From: CAYMJK01 sp043101635
GTDB taxonomy: Bacteria; Planctomycetota; Phycisphaerae; Phycisphaerales; UBA1924
Assembly (NCBI GenBank): GCA_043101635.1
Contig: JBICIE010000026.1
Location: 1 to 17,088 of the forward strand
Direction of reading: 5' to 3'
Length of the DNA stretch: 17,088 nt
In this document: positions 14,694 to 17,088 of the stretch, piece after piece
Position numbering within the stretch: position 1 is the first letter of the stretch
Layout of the letters: each line of letters starts with the position of its first letter
The notes under the pieces: generated by a model
The model's database searches: none
What the model was told of the DNA's origin: nothing
Seen by the model: the letters and a program-made list of their open reading frames with translations, nothing else
Program-made: the position numbers and the translations under genes

Positions 14694-15667
14694 CGGGCCA
14701 CCTCCGCCGCGGTCGGCTCGTGCAGCGCATCGCGCACCTGGGCCGCCGTGACCCTCGCGCCCTCCGTCACCTTCTCGACGAAGATGTCCTCCAGCGTCGG
14801 CCGGCGCAGCTCCAGCCGGGCCGGCGCCACCGCCGCGGCCAGCCCTCGCATGACCGCCCCGGTATCCGCCCCCGGCGCCAGCGTCACCTCCGCCTGCGCT
14901 CCATCCCGGGCCACGCCCGCAACCCCCGCAACAGCCTCCAGCGGCGCCAGGTCCGCCCCCGGCGCCAGCGGCTCGAACACGATCGCGCTGGCGTCGTAGC
15001 GGGCCCGCAGGGCGTCGATCGGGTCGTCCAGCACCTTCTCGCCCTTGTTGATCATCACCACGTGATCGCAGATCGCCTCCGCCTGCGACATCACGTGCGT
15101 CGAGAAGATCACCGTCACGCCCTGGCGCTGCTGCTGCTCCTGGATCATGTTCCGCATCAGACGCATGTTGATCGGATCCAGCCCGCTGAACGGCTCATCC
15201 AGGATCAAGAGGTCCGGCTCGTGGATGATCGCCGCCAGGAACTGCACCTTCTGCTGCATGCCCTTGCTCAACTCCTCGCACCGGCGGCGCTGCACATCTG
15301 GCAGTTCGACGCGCTCCAGCCATTCCCCGATCCGCGGGCGCAGCCCGCTGCCGCTGACGCCCTTGAGCCGGGCCATGTACTCCAGAAACGCCCCCACCTT
15401 CATCTTGCGATAGACGCCCCGCTCCTCCGGCAGGTAGCCGATCCGGTCCTTGCTCTCGACCGCCGACTTGCGGCCCAGCACCTCGATCCGCCCCTCATCC
15501 GGGAACAGGATCGACATGATCATCCGGATCGTGGTGCTCTTGCCGGCGCCGTTGGGGCCCAGAAAGCCGTACAGGCTCCCCTCCGGGATCGCCAGGTCCA
15601 TCGAGCGCACCGCCACCTTCTGCCCGAAGGTCTTGCGCACGCCCTGCAGTCGGATCGCATCCGCCAT
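14690..15667 (-). CDS. ABC transporter ATP-binding protein (NatA-like)
   Basis: 325 aa from ATG 15667, energising the permease encoded downstream. Walker A GPNGAGKST is at 37-45, IGYLPEERG replaces the Q-loop region at 77-84, the signature LSKGMQQK is at 133-140, Walker B LLILDEP with the D-loop SGLDP is at 153-165, and the H-loop is H191. The C-terminal extension (about 225-325) is typical of NatA/DrrA-like ATPases and includes LRRPTLEDIFVE (287-298). The frame continues upstream to 16648 but that part is antisense to prfA, so the start is placed just before the first ABC strand (IRLQGVRKTFG). No Shine-Dalgarno is visible; TACCAT lies 7 nt upstream, which suggests leaderless transcription. 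Confidence 0.93.
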   Translation of the reverse strand: MADAIRLQGVRKTFGQKVAVRSMDLAIPEGSLYGFLGPNGAGKSTTIRMIMSILFPDEGRIEVLGRKSAVESKDRIGYLPEERGVYRKMKVGAFLEYMARLKGVSGSGLRPRIGEWLERVELPDVQRRRCEELSKGMQQKVQFLAAIIHEPDLLILDEPFSGLDPINMRLMRNMIQEQQQRQGVTVIFSTHVMSQAEAICDHVVMINKGEKVLDDPIDALRARYDASAIVFEPLAPGADLAPLEAVAGVAGVARDGAQAEVTLAPGADTGAVMRGLAAAVAPARLELRRPTLEDIFVEKVTEGARVTAAQVRDALHEPTAAEVAR

Positions 15668-15674
15668 GGGGCCG

Positions 15675-15680
15675 ATGGTA
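15675..15680 (-). promoter_or_regulatory. Candidate -10 box for leaderless ABC ATPase mRNA
   Basis: On the - strand TACCAT is followed by CGGCCCC and the ATG at 15667. Apart from two bases this matches the methyltransferase start region (7841-7856). There is no Shine-Dalgarno and no clear -35 box. Confidence 0.35.
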
Positions 15681-15726
15681 GGGAGAGCGGGCGCGCCGCG
15701 GCGCACGGGGCGGAGAGCCACGCTCC

Positions 15727-15732
15727 TATCCT
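15727..15732 (+). promoter_or_regulatory. Candidate -10 box for prfA
   Basis: TATCCT ends 5 nt before the GTG start of prfA, and no Shine-Dalgarno is present. It may drive a leaderless or very short-leader transcript. It sits in the 70-bp divergent region shared with the ABC ATPase gene. Weak evidence. Confidence 0.25.
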
Positions 15733-15737
15733 CCAGC

Positions 15738-16829
15738 GTGCTGCACGGCCTGCCCCAAACCGTCATCGACAAGCTCGAGGAGCTGGACGCCACCTGCCGC
15801 GAACTGGACACCCAACTCCAGGACCCGGCCGTCCTCTCCGACCACCGCAAGGTCCGCGACCTCTCCATCCGCAAGGCCGCCATCGAGCCCGTCGTCGCCG
15901 ACTTCCGGCGCCTCCGCGCCATCCGCGATGAGGCGATCGAACTGGAACTGGCAGTCGAAGCCGCCAACGACCCGGAACTGGCAGAGCTGGCCAAAGACGA
16001 ACTGCCTCGCCTGCGTGATGAGGCCGACGCCCTCGCCGAGCGCGTCAAGAGCCGGCTCGTCACCGCCGAGGATCGCAAAGTCGGCTCGGTCATCATGGAA
16101 ATCCGGGCCGGGACCGGCGGCGATGAGGCCGGCCTCTGGGCCCGCGACCTGCTGACCATGTACGAGCGATACGCGGCGCGCAAGGGCTGGGACTTCGAGG
16201 CGCTCGACATGACCGAGGACGATGGCGTCGGCGGCGTGCGGGCGGCGGTGGTCAACATCCGCGGCGAGGGCGTCTGGAGCGAACTGGGCTTCGAGGCCGG
16301 CGTGCACTCGGTCAAGCGCGTGCCGGCGACCGAGAGCCAGGGGCGCATCCACACCTCTACCGCGACCGTCGCCGTGCTGCCCGAGCCCGAGGAGGTCGAG
16401 GTCAACATCGACTGGGCCAACGATGTGGAGGAGAACATCACCACCGCCCAGGGCCCCGGCGGCCAGAACGTCAACAAGGTCGCCACCGCCGTGCGCCTGT
16501 TCCACAAGCCCACCGGCATCGAAGTGCGCATGCAGGAGTCCAAGAGCCAGCGCCAGAACCGCGAGAAGGCTCGGCGCCTGCTCATGGCCCGCGTGCACGA
16601 GGTGGAGCGCGAGAAGGCCGAATCGGAGCGCTCGGCCGACCGTCGCACCCAGATCGGCGCCGCGGCACGCAGCGAGAAGATCCGCGTGTACCGCTACCAG
16701 GAGGGCATCGTCGCGGATCAGCGCCTGGATGAGAAGTACCAGCTTCGCGCGGTGCTGGAGGGGGACATGGGACCGATGATCGAGGCGCTGCTGGAGCAGG
16801 AGACGGCTCGGCGGCTGGCGGCGCTCTGA
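15738..16829 (+). CDS. prfA: Peptide chain release factor 1
   Basis: 363 aa, close to the usual length of about 360. It recognises UAA and UAG in the ribosomal A site and triggers peptide release. The codon-recognition tripeptide P196-A197-T198 lies in VPATESQGRIHTS and marks RF1 rather than RF2 (SPF). The catalytic GGQ is at 241-243, in GPGGQNVNK. The N-terminal helical domain begins at LPQTVIDKLEEL. GTG 15738 is chosen because it gives the standard RF1 N-terminus; the open frame extends upstream to 15450 but that part is antisense to the ABC ATPase gene. The residue after GGQ is asparagine rather than the histidine of E. coli RF1, a variant found in other phyla. The PrmC methyltransferase gene that often follows prfA is not seen in the 259 bases downstream. 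Confidence 0.96.
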   Translation: MLHGLPQTVIDKLEELDATCRELDTQLQDPAVLSDHRKVRDLSIRKAAIEPVVADFRRLRAIRDEAIELELAVEAANDPELAELAKDELPRLRDEADALAERVKSRLVTAEDRKVGSVIMEIRAGTGGDEAGLWARDLLTMYERYAARKGWDFEALDMTEDDGVGGVRAAVVNIRGEGVWSELGFEAGVHSVKRVPATESQGRIHTSTATVAVLPEPEEVEVNIDWANDVEENITTAQGPGGQNVNKVATAVRLFHKPTGIEVRMQESKSQRQNREKARRLLMARVHEVEREKAESERSADRRTQIGAAARSEKIRVYRYQEGIVADQRLDEKYQLRAVLEGDMGPMIEALLEQETARRLAAL

Positions 16830-16842
16830 ATGGCCTGGGCAG

Positions 16843-16861
16843 GTCGGCGCCCCGTGCCGAC
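16843..16861 (+). terminator. Weak stem-loop after prfA
   Basis: GTCGGC (16843-16848) pairs with GCCGAC (16856-16861) around a 7-nt loop, 14 nt after the prfA stop. No T-run follows. It may be a weak or Rho-assisted terminator. Confidence 0.35.
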
Positions 16862-16920
16862 ACTCCTGGCGTCACGGGCGCGTGAACAGCGCCGCGCATG
16901 AGGGCGCGGTTGTCATGTGC

Positions 16921-17088
16921 GCTTGAGGGAGGAGGCTCGGGAGGAGGGGAAGCCCCCCACGGAGTGGGGGGGTACCCAGGAGTGGGGGCACGCAGGTCAG
17001 GGCGCGCGTGGGAAGGCGCCGGGGCGGTGGAGGCCGCGGGGGGATCCGTTTGTTGCGGTGGCGGCGCGCGCTGGGGGGTGGGGCAGGA
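16921..17088. repeat. G-rich, repetitive, apparently noncoding tail
   Basis: The + strand is strongly G-rich, with many runs of three to seven G. CCCCCCAC (16953-16960) and GTGGGGGG (16964-16971) form an 8-bp hairpin with a GGA loop. GGAGTGGGGG recurs at 16961-16970 and 16979-16988. Further G-runs at 17000, 17010, 17021 and 17038 could allow quadruplex folding with relaxed loops. No convincing gene was found on either strand up to the window end. Confidence 0.5.

Noticed and set aside
15450..15737. Upstream extension of the prfA frame to 459 aa
   Set aside because: It runs antisense through the ABC ATPase start. GTG 15738 gives the standard RF1 N-terminus and length.
15668..16648. Upstream extension of the ABC ATPase frame to 652 aa
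   Set aside because: The extension is antisense to prfA and Ser/Arg-rich. The ABC domain begins directly after ATG 15667, which gives a normal family length.
16582..16899. 105-codon - strand frame at the end of prfA
   Set aside because: It is mostly antisense to prfA, Pro/Ala/Arg-rich, and has no motif or RBS.
1..17088. CRISPR arrays, tRNA or rRNA genes, insertion sequences, toxin-antitoxin or phage genes
   Set aside because: No regularly spaced repeats, cloverleaf sequences, transposase motifs or paired terminal repeats were seen on reading both strands.

Overview
The window is about 17 kb of very GC-rich bacterial DNA with tightly packed genes. GTG starts are frequent and long antisense reading frames are artefacts of base composition. 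Fibro-slime proteins, a Wzz/BY-kinase fusion, a large TPR protein and RF1 with a GGQN loop together suggest Planctomycetota, perhaps a Phycisphaerae-like lineage. This assignment is an inference from gene content, not from a marker gene.

Region 1 (1-7084, + strand) is the end of an exopolysaccharide operon. It holds a TPR scaffold protein cut by the window edge, a Wzz/GumC-type chain-length regulator fused to a BY-kinase-like ATPase, an NDP-sugar epimerase/decarboxylase, and a WecA/MraY-like sugar-1-phosphate transferase. The last two genes overlap by 4 nt (GTGA). The products fit a Wzx/Wzy-type pathway: the transferase loads the first sugar on undecaprenyl phosphate, the epimerase makes a nucleotide sugar, and the Wzz protein sets chain length. 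Its ATPase lacks the Walker A lysine. Glycosyltransferases, flippase, polymerase and exporter must lie outside the window.

Region 2 (7085-12618, - strand) holds a small SAM methyltransferase and then three tandem paralogues of a secreted fibro-slime protein of 481-487 aa. Each has a signal peptide, a strong Shine-Dalgarno and a nearby stem-loop. In all three the fibro-slime (PA14-like) domain is split by an inserted segment resembling the beta-helical DUF7305 fold. They share a cysteine pair spaced by exactly 13 residues. Their intergenic hairpins are also related, so the unit was probably duplicated together with its control sequences. This array is the most unusual part of the window.

Region 3 (12619-13292) has no recognisable gene. 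It contains two terminator-like hairpins resembling those between the fibro-slime genes, and one possible 68-codon reading frame.

Region 4 (13293-16829) holds a NatAB-like ABC-2 exporter (permease and ATPase, 4-nt overlap, - strand). It is divergent from prfA (release factor 1, + strand) across 70 bp. The ATPase and the methyltransferase share a nearly identical start context, TACNAT, then 7 nt, then ATG, with no Shine-Dalgarno. This suggests leaderless transcription of these two genes, in contrast to the fibro-slime genes. The last 170 bases are G-rich, repetitive and apparently noncoding.
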